A DNA stretch of 64,000 nt from Roseateles amylovorans (GTDB lineage: Bacteria > Pseudomonadota > Gammaproteobacteria > Burkholderiales > Burkholderiaceae_C). Under the pieces are notes generated by a model. That model saw only the letters and a list, made by a program, of their open reading frames with translations, had not been told where the DNA came from and searched no databases. Below, piece by piece: positions 21,951 to 31,767 of this stretch. Position numbers and translations under genes: made by a program. Where the stretch lies: assembly GCF_025398155.2 (NCBI RefSeq), contig NZ_CP104562.2, positions 1,736,001-1,800,000 on the forward strand. Direction: 5' to 3'. Numbering within the stretch: position 1 is the first letter of the stretch; every line of letters starts with the position of its first letter.

Positions 21951-24900
21951 ATGTCGAACACCAAGCTCCGTCGATGCACCCGCAATACCTCGTCCCTTCG
22001 CGCATACGCCGGATATGCGGTCGCTGCGGTTGCTTTGTTGGCCGGAAAATCGGTTGTCGCCATCGAATTGGTGAAGGTCTCGCCTCAGGGCGAGGTCGGC
22101 CGATTGCAGAACGTGTCGGTGCAGTTCAAGGAGGCTGTCGTACCTCTCGGTGATCCTCGTGGTTCTGCACCGGTGGCCCTGCAGTGCTCACCGGGCGTGC
22201 GTGTGGATGGGCAAGGACGATGGACCAACGAGAAGGAGTGGGTCTTTGATTTTCGACAGGCGCTGCCGTCTGGGGCGCGTTGCCGAATCAGCGTCAATGA
22301 AGATTTCAAGCCCAGTGCGCCCGGGGCGAACCCACAGTGGCAAGGGCCTCGGAGCTTCACGTTCAATATTGCGGCGCCGACCGTCGATCAGGTGAGACCC
22401 TGGGAAGGCTCGCAAATTGAAGAGGACCAACGATTCTTGCTGCGCCTCTCCGGTGCGGCAAACGAGTCGACGATCGCCAACGGGATGTGGTGCGAGTCCA
22501 AGGCCATCGGCGAGCGCATTCCGGTGAAGCTTTATTCTGCGGGCGAGCGAGACAGCTTGATGAAGGCGCTCAAGCTAGACGCCAAACAGCAGCCTTGGGT
22601 GTTGGTCGGCTGCCAGCGTCCGTTGCCAGCTGGCGTTGATTCGGCGCTCGTGTGGGGGCCGGGGATTGCTGCTGCTGTGGACGACGCCGTGCGTACCCGA
22701 GGCGAGCACCGTTATCGATTCACGGTGCGCCAGCCGCTGACTGCAGAATTCAGCTGCGAGCGCGAAAGAGCGAACGCGCCATGCCTTCCCATTCTCCCTC
22801 TGAGCGTGTCGTTCTCGGAGGCGATTCCGCGTGCTCAGGCGCTCGCAATACGCCTCAGGGGAAGTGATAACCAACTGATCGCGCCGGTGTCACCCGACAG
22901 CGATGGGTCCGATAGCGAATCAGCCTCGCTCACCAGCGTGAGATTCCCGGTGCCCTTGCCCGAGGACCAGCAGTTCAAGATCGAGTTGCCAAGCGGTATC
23001 CGTGATTTGAGTGGCCGCCCCTTGGCGAATTCAGCCAGTTTCCCACTGACTGTTCGCACCGGCGCTGCCCCGCCGTTGGCGAAATTCGCCGCGGCGCCGT
23101 TTGGGATTGTCGAATGGGAGCGTGAAGGTCCCAGTTTGGTTCCGCTCAGCCTTCGCCATGTGCAGCAGGAGTTGAGAGCCGGCGGCGCTGGTCAATTGCG
23201 CGTCAAGCGCATCGGTGAGGACCTGGAAGCGCTGCGCTGGCATGCAAAGCTGTACAAGGCATCCCAGGCCGAATGGGATACCCGCAAGGAAGAGTTGCTG
23301 CGCGGCGAGTCCGGCCTGCAGACATTGACCGTGCCGGCACCGTCGCCAGCTGAGAAGTCCATCAACGTGGTGGGCATCCCGTTGACGCAGCCGGGATACC
23401 ACGTGCTGGAGCTGCAGTCTCCCCAGCTGGGCCAGTCACTCCTGGAGACACGTCGACCAATGTATGTGCGGACCGGCGTGCTGGTGACCAACCTGGGCCT
23501 TCACTTCAAACGGGGGCGTGACAACAGCCTCGCGTGGGTCACCAGCCTTGACAAGGGACGACCGGTTTCCGATGCGCAGATCGCTGTGTATGACTGCGCT
23601 GGCACTCAACTGTGGACGGGCAAGACAGACGCAAATGGTCTGGCGCGCATCGACCAGCAGAACCTGGGTCGCAACGAGCGTCAGCGTTGTGTGGGAGAAA
23701 GCGGGCTGTTCGTGACGGCGCGTCTGGAGCAGGCCGGGCGTCCGACTGACTTTTCCTTCATGTTCACCGCCTGGGACCGAGGCATTGAGACCTGGCGCTT
23801 CAATGCACCGATTTCATACGGCAGTGAGAGCCAAGCCCGCGCCCACACCGTGACCGATCGTCCGATGCTCCGGGCCGGCGAAACGCTGTCAATGAAGCAT
23901 TTCTTCCGGCTTGAGACGATGCAGGGGCTCAATGATGCGCCGCCTGATCAGTTGCCGAATCGTCTTCGGGTCGTCTTTGAGGGAACGGGCGAGGACGTCA
24001 CCACGATCGACCTGCCTTGGCAAGGCAGCCGTTATGCGTTGTCGACCTGGAAAGTGCCGCCCGGCGCGAAGCTGGGCACCTACCGGCTGATTCTTGAGCG
24101 CACCACCGGCACGGCCAATCGCCGGCGGAGTTGGGACAGCGGCAGCGTTCGCGTGGAGGAGTTCCGCGTGCCTCTGGTGGACGCGCGGTTGCTGCCACCC
24201 AAGGCGCCGTCCGTCGGGGCCAAGGACTACACCTGGGGCGCGCAGCTGAATTACATGGCTGGAGGCCCGATGGCGAAGTCGCCGGTTCAGATCAATGCGG
24301 TGCTGCAGCCGCGTTGGCAATCGGTGGCCGGCTACGAAGACTTTGCTTTTGAGCCGCCTTCCGAGCGAGATGCCCAGCGAGGCGCCGTCGACGAAGGCGA
24401 TGGGCCTGAAGACGGAGAAGGGGACGGCGGACAGAGCGCAGCAGAAAGTCGTGGCAATCGGCTGCTGCTGGACAAGCTCGCCGTGCAGACCGATGCGCAA
24501 GGTGCGGCGCAATTCCGAGTGCCAGTGCGTGCGCCGTTGGACCGTCCGTCCGAACTCCGGGTGGAGTTGAATTACCGAGATCCCGATGGGCAAACGCACA
24601 CCCGTGCGGCCTCCCAAACGCTGTGGCCGGCTGAAGTCCAGGTGGGGATTCGCGCCGCAAGCTGGGTCGCCAACGGCCAGACATTGCAGGTGAATGCGGT
24701 CGCGCTCGATACCAATGGCAAGCCGGTGTCGGGGCGTTCGATCAGCATCTCGGGCCGACAGTTGCAAACGCTGAGCACGCGCAAACGTCTCGTCGGCGGC
24801 TTCTACGGCTACGAACATCAGAGCACCGCCAAGGACATGGGCGAGTTGTGCCGTGGCACCAGCGACGCCCAGGGGCTGATCCGTTGTGACGTGAAATTGA

Positions 24901-27773
24901 CGCAAAGCGGCCAGTTGGAATTGATCGCCACCGCGACCGACACCAGCAATCGCAGCGCCAAGGCCGCGCGGTCGGTCTGGGTGACCCGCGCCGGGCAGCT
25001 TTGGTTCTCTCAGGACAACGACGATCGCATCGATGTGATCCCCGAGCGCCGTCGGTGGGAGCCGGGCGAGACGGCGCGTTTCCAAGTGCGGATGCCCTAT
25101 CGGGAAGCCACCGCCCTGGTGACCGTTGAGCGCGAAGGCTTGATGCACAGCGAGGTCCGGCAACTTTCAGGCACCGACCCATGGATCGATCTGAAGATTC
25201 AAAAGGACTGGACGCCCAACGCCTACGTGAGCGTGATGGTGCTGCGTGGTCGGCTTCGCGATGTGCCGTGGTATTCGTTTTTCAGTTGGGGCTGGCGTGA
25301 GCCGTTGAACTGGTGGCGCGAATGGCGCGCATCCGGTGACTACCAGCCGCCGACGGCCATGGTGGACCTCTCCAAACCCTCGTTCAAGCTGGGCATGGCG
25401 ATGATCGAGGTCGGGCGTGCAAAGCATCAGCTTCAGGTCGACGTCGTTCCTCAAGAGACGCAATACGGCGTGCGTCAGACGGCGCAGGTCAAGCTCCGTG
25501 TCACGCAGGATGGCAAGCCCGTCCCGGATGCGCTGATTGCCTTCGCGGCGGTCGATGAAGGCTTGCTCGCATTGGCGCCCAACACGAGCTGGAAGCTGTT
25601 GGACAGCCTGCTCCAGACGCGCCCCTGGGCGGTGTCGACGTCGACCGCTCACAGCGAAATCATCGGGCGCCGTCATTACGGACGCAAGGCGGTGGCGGCC
25701 GGCGGTGGCGGTGGTTTTGCCACGCGCGAGCTGTTCGATACCTTGCTCACCTGGCAGCCCGCCGTGCAGGTCAACGCCCAGGGAGAGGCCGTCGTGCAGG
25801 TACCGCTGAATGACTCGTTGACCCGATTCCGTCTGGTCGCGGTCGCGGATGCACCGGGCCAGCGTTTCGGTACCGGGGAAAACAGCATCAAGGTGAGCCA
25901 GGACCTCCAACTGCTGTCCGGCTTGCCGCCGTTGGTGCGTGAGGGCGACCGTGTTCAGGCCATGATGACGCTGCGCAATGCCAGCAATCGCGCCATGGAC
26001 CTTCGCATCACGCTGCAGGGCAAAGCCACGACCGATGGCGGCGAACAACCGCTCATCCAGGAGCCGCAAACCCTGAAGCTGGCCGCAGGGGCCGCGCAGG
26101 AATTGAGCTGGTCCGTCGTGGTGCCGGAAGGGGCCCAACGCATCACTTGGGAAGCCGTGGCCACCGAGCAAGGCGCTGGCGCCGCCAAGGATGCGATGCG
26201 CACCACCCAACAGGTCGAGCCCGCGGTGCCACTGCGGGTGATGCAGGCCACGCTGAAGCAACTGGATGGGCCGATGAGCCTGCCGGTCGCACCACCCTCA
26301 GACGCCTTGCCGGCGCAGGGCGCAAAGCGCGGTGGCTTGCAGATCGGACTTCAGCCGCGCTTGTCCAGCGCGCTGCCGGGCATTCGCCGTTTCTTCGAGA
26401 CCTATCCCTACACCTGCCTGGAGCAGCAGAGCTCGCGACTGCTCGCGCTGCATGATGCCGGCGGCTGGGACGGTCTGATGGGGCGGCTGAGCACCTATCA
26501 GGACGGCGATGGGCTGTTTGCCTACTTTCCGCTGTCCAACTACATCACCCAGGGCAGCGACGTGCTGACAGCTTATGTGCTGTCCGCCGCGCAGGAGGGC
26601 GGACGACGGTTGCCGGAGGCGCAGTTGAACAAGGCGCTCGATGGGCTGTCGGCGTTTGTCGAAGGCCGGATCGCCCGCCGGTACTGGTCGCCTCGCCCGG
26701 ATGACGAACCTCGACGTGTCGCCGCATTGGCCGCGCTGGCGCGGTATGGACGGGCGACGCCGCGGCAGCTGGCCACGGTCGATGCCCGCAATCTGCCGAC
26801 CTGGCCGACCAGTGCGGTCATCGATTGGCTGGTGATCCACCAGCGCATGACCCAGGCCCCCCAGCGCGAGGCGCAGATCAGCGGTGCCCAGACCCAGTTG
26901 CGTTCGCGCCTGAGCTACGCCGGGACGACGCTGCGCTTCGTCAATGAAGACACCGACGCCTGGTGGTGGTTGATGGACAGCGGCGACGGCAATGCCGCTC
27001 GCGTCATCCTCGCGCTGGTGGACGATCCATCCTGGCGCGAGGACCTGCCGCGCATCATCACCGGCACGCTGGCCCGTCAGGAGCGGGGCGCCTGGTACAG
27101 CACGACCGCCAACCTGTGGGGCGCGCTGGCGTTGGAACGGTTCTCCGCCAAGTTCGAGGCGCAGGCAGTCAAGGGCCGGACCGAAGCCCAACTGGCCGGC
27201 AAGTCCGCCGTGCAGGAGTGGAGTGTCAAGCCCGACGGCAGCGTGCTGCCGCTGCCCTGGCCGGCCGGGGGATCAAATCCCCTGTCGATCACCCACACCG
27301 GCGACGGCAAGCCCTGGGCGACCGTCCAGGCGCTGGCCGCCGTGCCGTTGAAGGCGCCGCTGACGGCCGGCTATTCGATCAAGCGCAGCCTGCAACCGGT
27401 GTCGCAGAAGGCCGCGCCCGCTTGGACGCGCGGTGACGTGATGCGCGTCCGCCTGGAGATCGACGCGGCTGCGGACATGACCTGGGTCGTGCTCAGCGAT
27501 CCCTTGCCCACGGGCGCCTCCATCGTGGATGGCACCATCGAAAGCCAGGGCGAGCGTCGAGAAGGAGAGGCCTGGCCCGACTTCATCGAACGGAGCTTCT
27601 CCGCCTGGCGGGCTTACTTCAGCTACCTGCCGCGTGGCCATCACGTGCTGGAGTACACGGTGCGGCTGAACAACGCAGGCCGCTTCCAGATGCCCTCCAC
27701 CCGCGCGGAGGCGATGTATGCCCCCGACCGCTTTGGTGAACTGCCGAATGCGACCTTGGAGGTGGCGCCGTGA
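21951..27773 (+). CDS. Bacterial alpha-2-macroglobulin family protein (YfhM-like)
   Basis: A 1940-residue periplasmic macroglobulin, thought to trap attacking proteases through a reactive thioester. The thioester motif CLEQ (Cys1489, Gln1492, in YPYTCLEQQSSR) is present, inside the alpha-helical thioester domain; the N-terminal two thirds read as beta-rich macroglobulin domains. The start is the ATG at 21951: the frame is open further upstream, but only through the 5S rRNA and terminator. The N-terminus has a signal peptide (hydrophobic AVAAVALLAGKSVVA) without a lipobox Cys. E. coli YfhM is a lipoprotein of 1653 residues, so this protein is longer and probably soluble. It overlaps the downstream pbpC by 4 bases (GTGA), the same partnership as yfhM-pbpC in E. 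coli, where the pair is thought to guard the cell wall during breaches. The family call is firm; the soluble state is inference. Confidence 0.93.
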   Translation: MSNTKLRRCTRNTSSLRAYAGYAVAAVALLAGKSVVAIELVKVSPQGEVGRLQNVSVQFKEAVVPLGDPRGSAPVALQCSPGVRVDGQGRWTNEKEWVFDFRQALPSGARCRISVNEDFKPSAPGANPQWQGPRSFTFNIAAPTVDQVRPWEGSQIEEDQRFLLRLSGAANESTIANGMWCESKAIGERIPVKLYSAGERDSLMKALKLDAKQQPWVLVGCQRPLPAGVDSALVWGPGIAAAVDDAVRTRGEHRYRFTVRQPLTAEFSCERERANAPCLPILPLSVSFSEAIPRAQALAIRLRGSDNQLIAPVSPDSDGSDSESASLTSVRFPVPLPEDQQFKIELPSGIRDLSGRPLANSASFPLTVRTGAAPPLAKFAAAPFGIVEWEREGPSLVPLSLRHVQQELRAGGAGQLRVKRIGEDLEALRWHAKLYKASQAEWDTRKEELLRGESGLQTLTVPAPSPAEKSINVVGIPLTQPGYHVLELQSPQLGQSLLETRRPMYVRTGVLVTNLGLHFKRGRDNSLAWVTSLDKGRPVSDAQIAVYDCAGTQLWTGKTDANGLARIDQQNLGRNERQRCVGESGLFVTARLEQAGRPTDFSFMFTAWDRGIETWRFNAPISYGSESQARAHTVTDRPMLRAGETLSMKHFFRLETMQGLNDAPPDQLPNRLRVVFEGTGEDVTTIDLPWQGSRYALSTWKVPPGAKLGTYRLILERTTGTANRRRSWDSGSVRVEEFRVPLVDARLLPPKAPSVGAKDYTWGAQLNYMAGGPMAKSPVQINAVLQPRWQSVAGYEDFAFEPPSERDAQRGAVDEGDGPEDGEGDGGQSAAESRGNRLLLDKLAVQTDAQGAAQFRVPVRAPLDRPSELRVELNYRDPDGQTHTRAASQTLWPAEVQVGIRAASWVANGQTLQVNAVALDTNGKPVSGRSISISGRQLQTLSTRKRLVGGFYGYEHQSTAKDMGELCRGTSDAQGLIRCDVKLTQSGQLELIATATDTSNRSAKAARSVWVTRAGQLWFSQDNDDRIDVIPERRRWEPGETARFQVRMPYREATALVTVEREGLMHSEVRQLSGTDPWIDLKIQKDWTPNAYVSVMVLRGRLRDVPWYSFFSWGWREPLNWWREWRASGDYQPPTAMVDLSKPSFKLGMAMIEVGRAKHQLQVDVVPQETQYGVRQTAQVKLRVTQDGKPVPDALIAFAAVDEGLLALAPNTSWKLLDSLLQTRPWAVSTSTAHSEIIGRRHYGRKAVAAGGGGGFATRELFDTLLTWQPAVQVNAQGEAVVQVPLNDSLTRFRLVAVADAPGQRFGTGENSIKVSQDLQLLSGLPPLVREGDRVQAMMTLRNASNRAMDLRITLQGKATTDGGEQPLIQEPQTLKLAAGAAQELSWSVVVPEGAQRITWEAVATEQGAGAAKDAMRTTQQVEPAVPLRVMQATLKQLDGPMSLPVAPPSDALPAQGAKRGGLQIGLQPRLSSALPGIRRFFETYPYTCLEQQSSRLLALHDAGGWDGLMGRLSTYQDGDGLFAYFPLSNYITQGSDVLTAYVLSAAQEGGRRLPEAQLNKALDGLSAFVEGRIARRYWSPRPDDEPRRVAALAALARYGRATPRQLATVDARNLPTWPTSAVIDWLVIHQRMTQAPQREAQISGAQTQLRSRLSYAGTTLRFVNEDTDAWWWLMDSGDGNAARVILALVDDPSWREDLPRIITGTLARQERGAWYSTTANLWGALALERFSAKFEAQAVKGRTEAQLAGKSAVQEWSVKPDGSVLPLPWPAGGSNPLSITHTGDGKPWATVQALAAVPLKAPLTAGYSIKRSLQPVSQKAAPAWTRGDVMRVRLEIDAAADMTWVVLSDPLPTGASIVDGTIESQGERREGEAWPDFIERSFSAWRAYFSYLPRGHHVLEYTVRLNNAGRFQMPSTRAEAMYAPDRFGELPNATLEVAP

Positions 27774-30274
27774 GGCGTCTGCGCGGGTGGGCCGCCGCCG
27801 TCGCTCGGCGGGCACCTGCGCAGTGGGACGTGACTGCCGCTCGGGCTCGGGCCCGGGCTCGTGCGTGGGTTTGTGCGGTCATGCTTGCCTGGGGCGGCAT
27901 CGTCGGAGCCTCTGCGGCCAACGCCGCAGAGCTGCCCAGCTTCGAGCAGACGCGCGCCGCCCACCAGACCTCCGACCGCTTGCTTCTGGATCGCCGCGGC
28001 GAGCCGCTGCAGTCGATGCGACTCGATCTTCGTCATCGCACGCTGGCTTGGGTGCCCTTGGCTCAGATGTCGCCCGCGTTGCTGCATGCGATCCTCCTGT
28101 CGGAAGACCAGCATTTCTATGCGCACAGCGGCGTGGATTGGTCGGCGGTGGCGGCCAGTGCCTGGGGCAACCTTTGGAACACCCGCACCCGCGGCGCATC
28201 GACCGTCACCATGCAACTGGCGGGTCTGCTGGACGAGGACCTGGCCCATCGCGGTGGCCGCAGCCTGACCCAGAAGCTCGGTCAGACCTGGGTGGCTGGT
28301 CGGCTGGAAAAGCGGTGGACCAAGGCGCAGATCCTCGAGGCCTATCTGAACCGCGTGCCGCTGCGGGGGGAACTGATCGGCGTGCCGGCAGCGGCGCAGG
28401 CGCTGTTCGGAAAACGAGCTGCTGGACTCGATGCGCGGGAATCCGCGATGCTGGCGGTCATGCTGCGCGGGCCGAATGCGTCGGCCGAAGTGATCGCCAC
28501 GCGGGCCTGCGGTCTGCTGAAGGCCATGGGGTCGACCTGCGGCGGTCTGCCCGACGAAGTCGGCGCGGTGCTACGCCGCAAGCCGCTGCTCCTGGCGGAT
28601 ACGCCGCAGTGGGCGCCACACTTTGCCCGCCTGGCTTTGCGCGCGGACGGGCCGGTCGGGCAGCGCAGCACGCTCGACGCGCGGTGGCAGCGCTTGGCCA
28701 CACAGTCCCTGCGTCGTCAATTGGCCGAGCTGGACGGGCGACAGGTGGAGGATGGCGCGGTGGTCGTGCTCGACAACGCCAGCGGCGAGGTGCGTGTCTG
28801 GGTCGGCTCCAGTGGCAGTCTGTCCGAGGCGGCTCAGGTGGACCATGTGCTGGCGCGGCGGCAACCGGGTTCCACCCTCAAGCCCTTCGTCTATGAACTG
28901 GCGATCGAGCGTCGGCTGATCACCGCCGCCAGCCTGCTGGACGATTCGCCCGCACAAGTGCCGACCGGCGCAGGCATCTATCTGCCGCAGAACTACGACA
29001 AGACCTACCGGGGCTGGGTGACCGCGCGTGCGGCCCTGGGCAACAGCCTGAACGTCCCTGCGGTACGCGTGTCATTGATGCTCACGCCCGAACTGCTGTT
29101 TGAGCGGCTGAATGCGCTCGGACTTCAACTGCCCGAGACCGGCGGCTTCTACGGCCATTCGCTCGCGCTGGGCAGCGCCGATGTGAGCTTGCTCGCGCTC
29201 ACCAATGCTTACCGTGCACTCGCCAACGGCGGGCGCTACAGCGACGTGAAACTTCCCGTCGACATCGCCACAGGGTCTGCAACCATTTCTACTGCCTCGC
29301 TCGCAACGCCGAGTGGGTCGACACCACCGGTGTCTCCGCCATCTTCTTCAGCGCCGCCTTCACCCCCATCGCCGTCGGCGTTCGGGAGGGCTCGCCCCGT
29401 GACGTCACCGACCACAGGGATGCCGCCATCCGCGAATGCGGCTGCCGCTGCGCGTGCCGGACCGTTGTCGAAGCCTGTCGTGTCTCGTCAGGTCGCCGAT
29501 GCGCGAGCGGCCTACATCGTCGGCGACATGCTGAGCGACAACAACGCCCGGGCGCTCACGTTTGGACTGGCGAGCGCGCTGGCGCTGCCGTTCCCCGCCG
29601 CAGTCAAGACGGGCACCAGCAAGGACATGCGCGACAACTGGTGCATCGGCTGGACCAGCCGCTACACCGTGGGCGTCTGGGTCGGCAACTCCAGTGGCCA
29701 GGCCATGCAGCAGGTGTCCGGGGTCAGCGGGGCCGCACCCATCTGGCGAGAGCTGATGCTGGCGCTGCACGCGGGAAGCTCGCCCAAGCCGCTGGCGCCG
29801 CCCTCCGGCATCGTGACCCGCGAGATGCAATTCGAGGCCAATGGCGAGCCGCCGCGCCGCGAGCTGTTCGTGGCGGGCACCGAGCAGTCGGTGATCCGCT
29901 TGGCCGCCACGCCAGTCAGCATTCGCAATCCAGCGCCCGGCGCCATCTATGCGCTGGATCCGGACATTCCGCCCGCGGCCCAGCGTTTGCGATTTGCGCA
30001 TGAGGGCCATCTGGACCGGCAGGCGAGGGCGCAATGGCGCCTGGATGGGCGGGTGGTCGGTCGGGGGCCGTCGTTCGACTGGATGCCCATGCCGGGCCGG
30101 CACGAGCTGGCGCTGCTGGATGATCGCGGACGTGAACTGCAGCGCGTGCGGTTCGAGGTCCGTGGCGCGGGCCTGCGCGCCTCCGGGCCGCCCGGCGCGC
30201 CGCCGGTGGGATCCGCAACTGTGGCGTCACCGGGCAGCGGCCGCCCTCCGGTCGCGCCCGCGTTGATTCGCTGA
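27770..30274 (+). CDS. pbpC: Penicillin-binding protein 1C, bifunctional glycosyltransferase/transpeptidase
   Basis: An 834-residue class A PBP acting on peptidoglycan in the periplasm. One membrane anchor lies at residues 32-53. The GT51 glycosyltransferase domain shows SEDQHFYAHSGVDW (catalytic Glu112) and GASTVTMQL (142-150). The transpeptidase domain has the SxxK motif STLK (Ser368), SLN (426-428) and KTGTS (613-617). The C-terminus (~680-834) is the BiPBP_C domain typical of PbpC. Translation starts at the GTG overlapping the macroglobulin stop, with GGAGG seven bases upstream, so the two genes are translationally coupled. Residues ~500-572 form a Pro/Ser/Thr/Ala-rich low-complexity insertion in the transpeptidase domain, just before the last conserved block; such an insert is unusual in PbpC. 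Confidence 0.95.
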   Translation: MRRLRGWAAAVARRAPAQWDVTAARARARARAWVCAVMLAWGGIVGASAANAAELPSFEQTRAAHQTSDRLLLDRRGEPLQSMRLDLRHRTLAWVPLAQMSPALLHAILLSEDQHFYAHSGVDWSAVAASAWGNLWNTRTRGASTVTMQLAGLLDEDLAHRGGRSLTQKLGQTWVAGRLEKRWTKAQILEAYLNRVPLRGELIGVPAAAQALFGKRAAGLDARESAMLAVMLRGPNASAEVIATRACGLLKAMGSTCGGLPDEVGAVLRRKPLLLADTPQWAPHFARLALRADGPVGQRSTLDARWQRLATQSLRRQLAELDGRQVEDGAVVVLDNASGEVRVWVGSSGSLSEAAQVDHVLARRQPGSTLKPFVYELAIERRLITAASLLDDSPAQVPTGAGIYLPQNYDKTYRGWVTARAALGNSLNVPAVRVSLMLTPELLFERLNALGLQLPETGGFYGHSLALGSADVSLLALTNAYRALANGGRYSDVKLPVDIATGSATISTASLATPSGSTPPVSPPSSSAPPSPPSPSAFGRARPVTSPTTGMPPSANAAAAARAGPLSKPVVSRQVADARAAYIVGDMLSDNNARALTFGLASALALPFPAAVKTGTSKDMRDNWCIGWTSRYTVGVWVGNSSGQAMQQVSGVSGAAPIWRELMLALHAGSSPKPLAPPSGIVTREMQFEANGEPPRRELFVAGTEQSVIRLAATPVSIRNPAPGAIYALDPDIPPAAQRLRFAHEGHLDRQARAQWRLDGRVVGRGPSFDWMPMPGRHELALLDDRGRELQRVRFEVRGAGLRASGPPGAPPVGSATVASPGSGRPPVAPALIR

Positions 30275-30336
30275 GGGGTGATGCCCGACGCCGTATCGAG
30301 GCAGTGACCCGCGCCGACCCTGATCCGTCACTGTCT

Positions 30337-30990
30337 TCACCGAGGCGCTTGTTCGTCATCCCAGGCCGGATTGAGCAGTGCATGGGTCTCGTGGTCCCGC
30401 CATCGTCCGTCGATGAAGAGGTAACGCGGACACACGCCTTCGCGCTGAAATCCCAGGCGCTGCAGGACCCGCAGACTGGGCGCGTTGTCGGGGCGCACCG
30501 AGGCTTGCAGCCGGTGCAGCCACACCGCCGGGCTGAATATCTCCTGGATCACGCGGCGGACGGCTTCATGCATGAGCCCCCGGCCTTGCGCCTGCTCGTC
30601 CAGGCTGTAGCCCAGCATCGCGCTCTGGTAGACGCCTCGCGAGATTTGCGAGATCTGACATTGCCCGATCACCCGGTGCTCGCCGTCCGAGGCCTCAGGC
30701 AGGTCGTCCTCCGTATGAACAAACAGGCCACTGCCGCGACTCGCCTTCAGGCTGATCCAATAACGCCACAGGCGCCCATCGTCAAAATCATCGGCTTCCC
30801 GCGCCAGCCGATCGCGGGTGGGGCCGTAGTCCCAGAACCCGGGCGGCTGTGGTGGTGACCAAGGCGCGAAGTGGCGTCCATTGCGTTGATGAAAATCGCT
30901 GACTGCGGCGTACTGGGACGGTGCGGACGCGCGCAAGATCAGTCGATCCGTGCTCAGCGTACGCGCCGGAAGCTTCACATCGTCATGCAT
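30337..30990 (-). CDS. GNAT-family N-acetyltransferase (RimJ/RimL type)
   Basis: A 217-residue cytosolic acetyltransferase. The N-terminal TDRLILRASAPSQYAAVSDF and the acetyl-CoA loop region (LDEQAQGRGLMHEAVRRVI) followed by ASVRPDNAPSLRVLQRLGF are the standard RimJ/RimL signature. E. coli relatives acetylate the N-termini of ribosomal proteins S5, S18 or L12, but this subgroup is broad and the substrate here is unknown. The ATG at 30990 is chosen; an in-frame TTG 11 codons upstream is less likely. No strong ribosome binding site is visible. It converges on pbpC with 62 bases between the stop codons and no obvious terminator. Confidence 0.88.
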   Translation of the reverse strand: MHDDVKLPARTLSTDRLILRASAPSQYAAVSDFHQRNGRHFAPWSPPQPPGFWDYGPTRDRLAREADDFDDGRLWRYWISLKASRGSGLFVHTEDDLPEASDGEHRVIGQCQISQISRGVYQSAMLGYSLDEQAQGRGLMHEAVRRVIQEIFSPAVWLHRLQASVRPDNAPSLRVLQRLGFQREGVCPRYLFIDGRWRDHETHALLNPAWDDEQAPR

Positions 30991-31177
30991 CAGGGGATTG
31001 TGGCCGGCGCGCCGGCCCTTCAAGATTCAGTGGGATTCGTCACAGATTTTGATGGGCTTCGTCCGCGCCAGCCGCAGGTCAGCGTGTCCAGGACGCAGTT
31101 CGTCGCGCATCGGTGGCGTGGGGTCACCTGACTTTCGATACTCCCATCATCGTCGCATCCCGCCTCAAAGGGACACC

Positions 31178-31477
31178 ATGAGCCGCAGCCTTCGCCGTCC
31201 ATCCCGACTTCGCATCCTGAGCGCCAGCGTGCTGGGCTTGGCGTTGCTGGCGCCGACCGCGCCGGTCCAGGCCAGCGAGGTGGTCAAGCTGGCGCGTCTG
31301 CTCATCACCGGCAAGCGCCAACCCAGTCGCCCTCCGGCCGCGCCTGCACCCGCGCCGACCGACCGCAGCGGCAGTGCCGAGGGCACTGGCCCTCAAACCC
31401 GAAGCAGCGACAACGCCGAGTTGCATGCCGCTTCACAGCGGCGCGGTCCCGAAGCTGCCCTCACGATGGTGGACTGA
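31178..31477 (+). CDS. Small exported protein of unknown function
   Basis: A 99-residue protein with a clear Sec signal peptide (basic MSRSLRRPSRLR, then ILSASVLGLALLAPTAPVQA, cleavage after AQA-like VQA). The mature part is about 65 residues, hydrophilic and rich in Pro, Ala, Ser and Arg with no Cys, so it is probably disordered. A purine-rich AAAGGGAC precedes the ATG. It stands alone between a divergent acetyltransferase and the CheW-fusion gene. I do not recognise the family. The signal peptide and ribosome binding site support it as a real gene. Confidence 0.65.
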   Translation: MSRSLRRPSRLRILSASVLGLALLAPTAPVQASEVVKLARLLITGKRQPSRPPAAPAPAPTDRSGSAEGTGPQTRSSDNAELHAASQRRGPEAALTMVD

Positions 31478-31767
31478 TCGACCGTGCGGTGCCTGAAGGT
31501 GCCGAGCGGTGCAGTCCCGAGCCGCGCAAGCCGTTGCTGGATGCGTCAAGAATGCTCGAACCCGGCCTTTCTCACCCTGCACCGTCTCCGCTCATTTCGC
31601 CCCACCGTTGACCTTCGGCGCACCGCCTTCGTGCCTGACGATCAAGTGCTGTGCGGTATTTCGCCATCGCACTCAAAACCGCGGATTCCCCCACCTGACA
31701 TCGTCATCCGACGGCCCCACACTGCGCCGCTTTAGCCCCACAAGGGCGAGACGACGAGGATCGGGGA

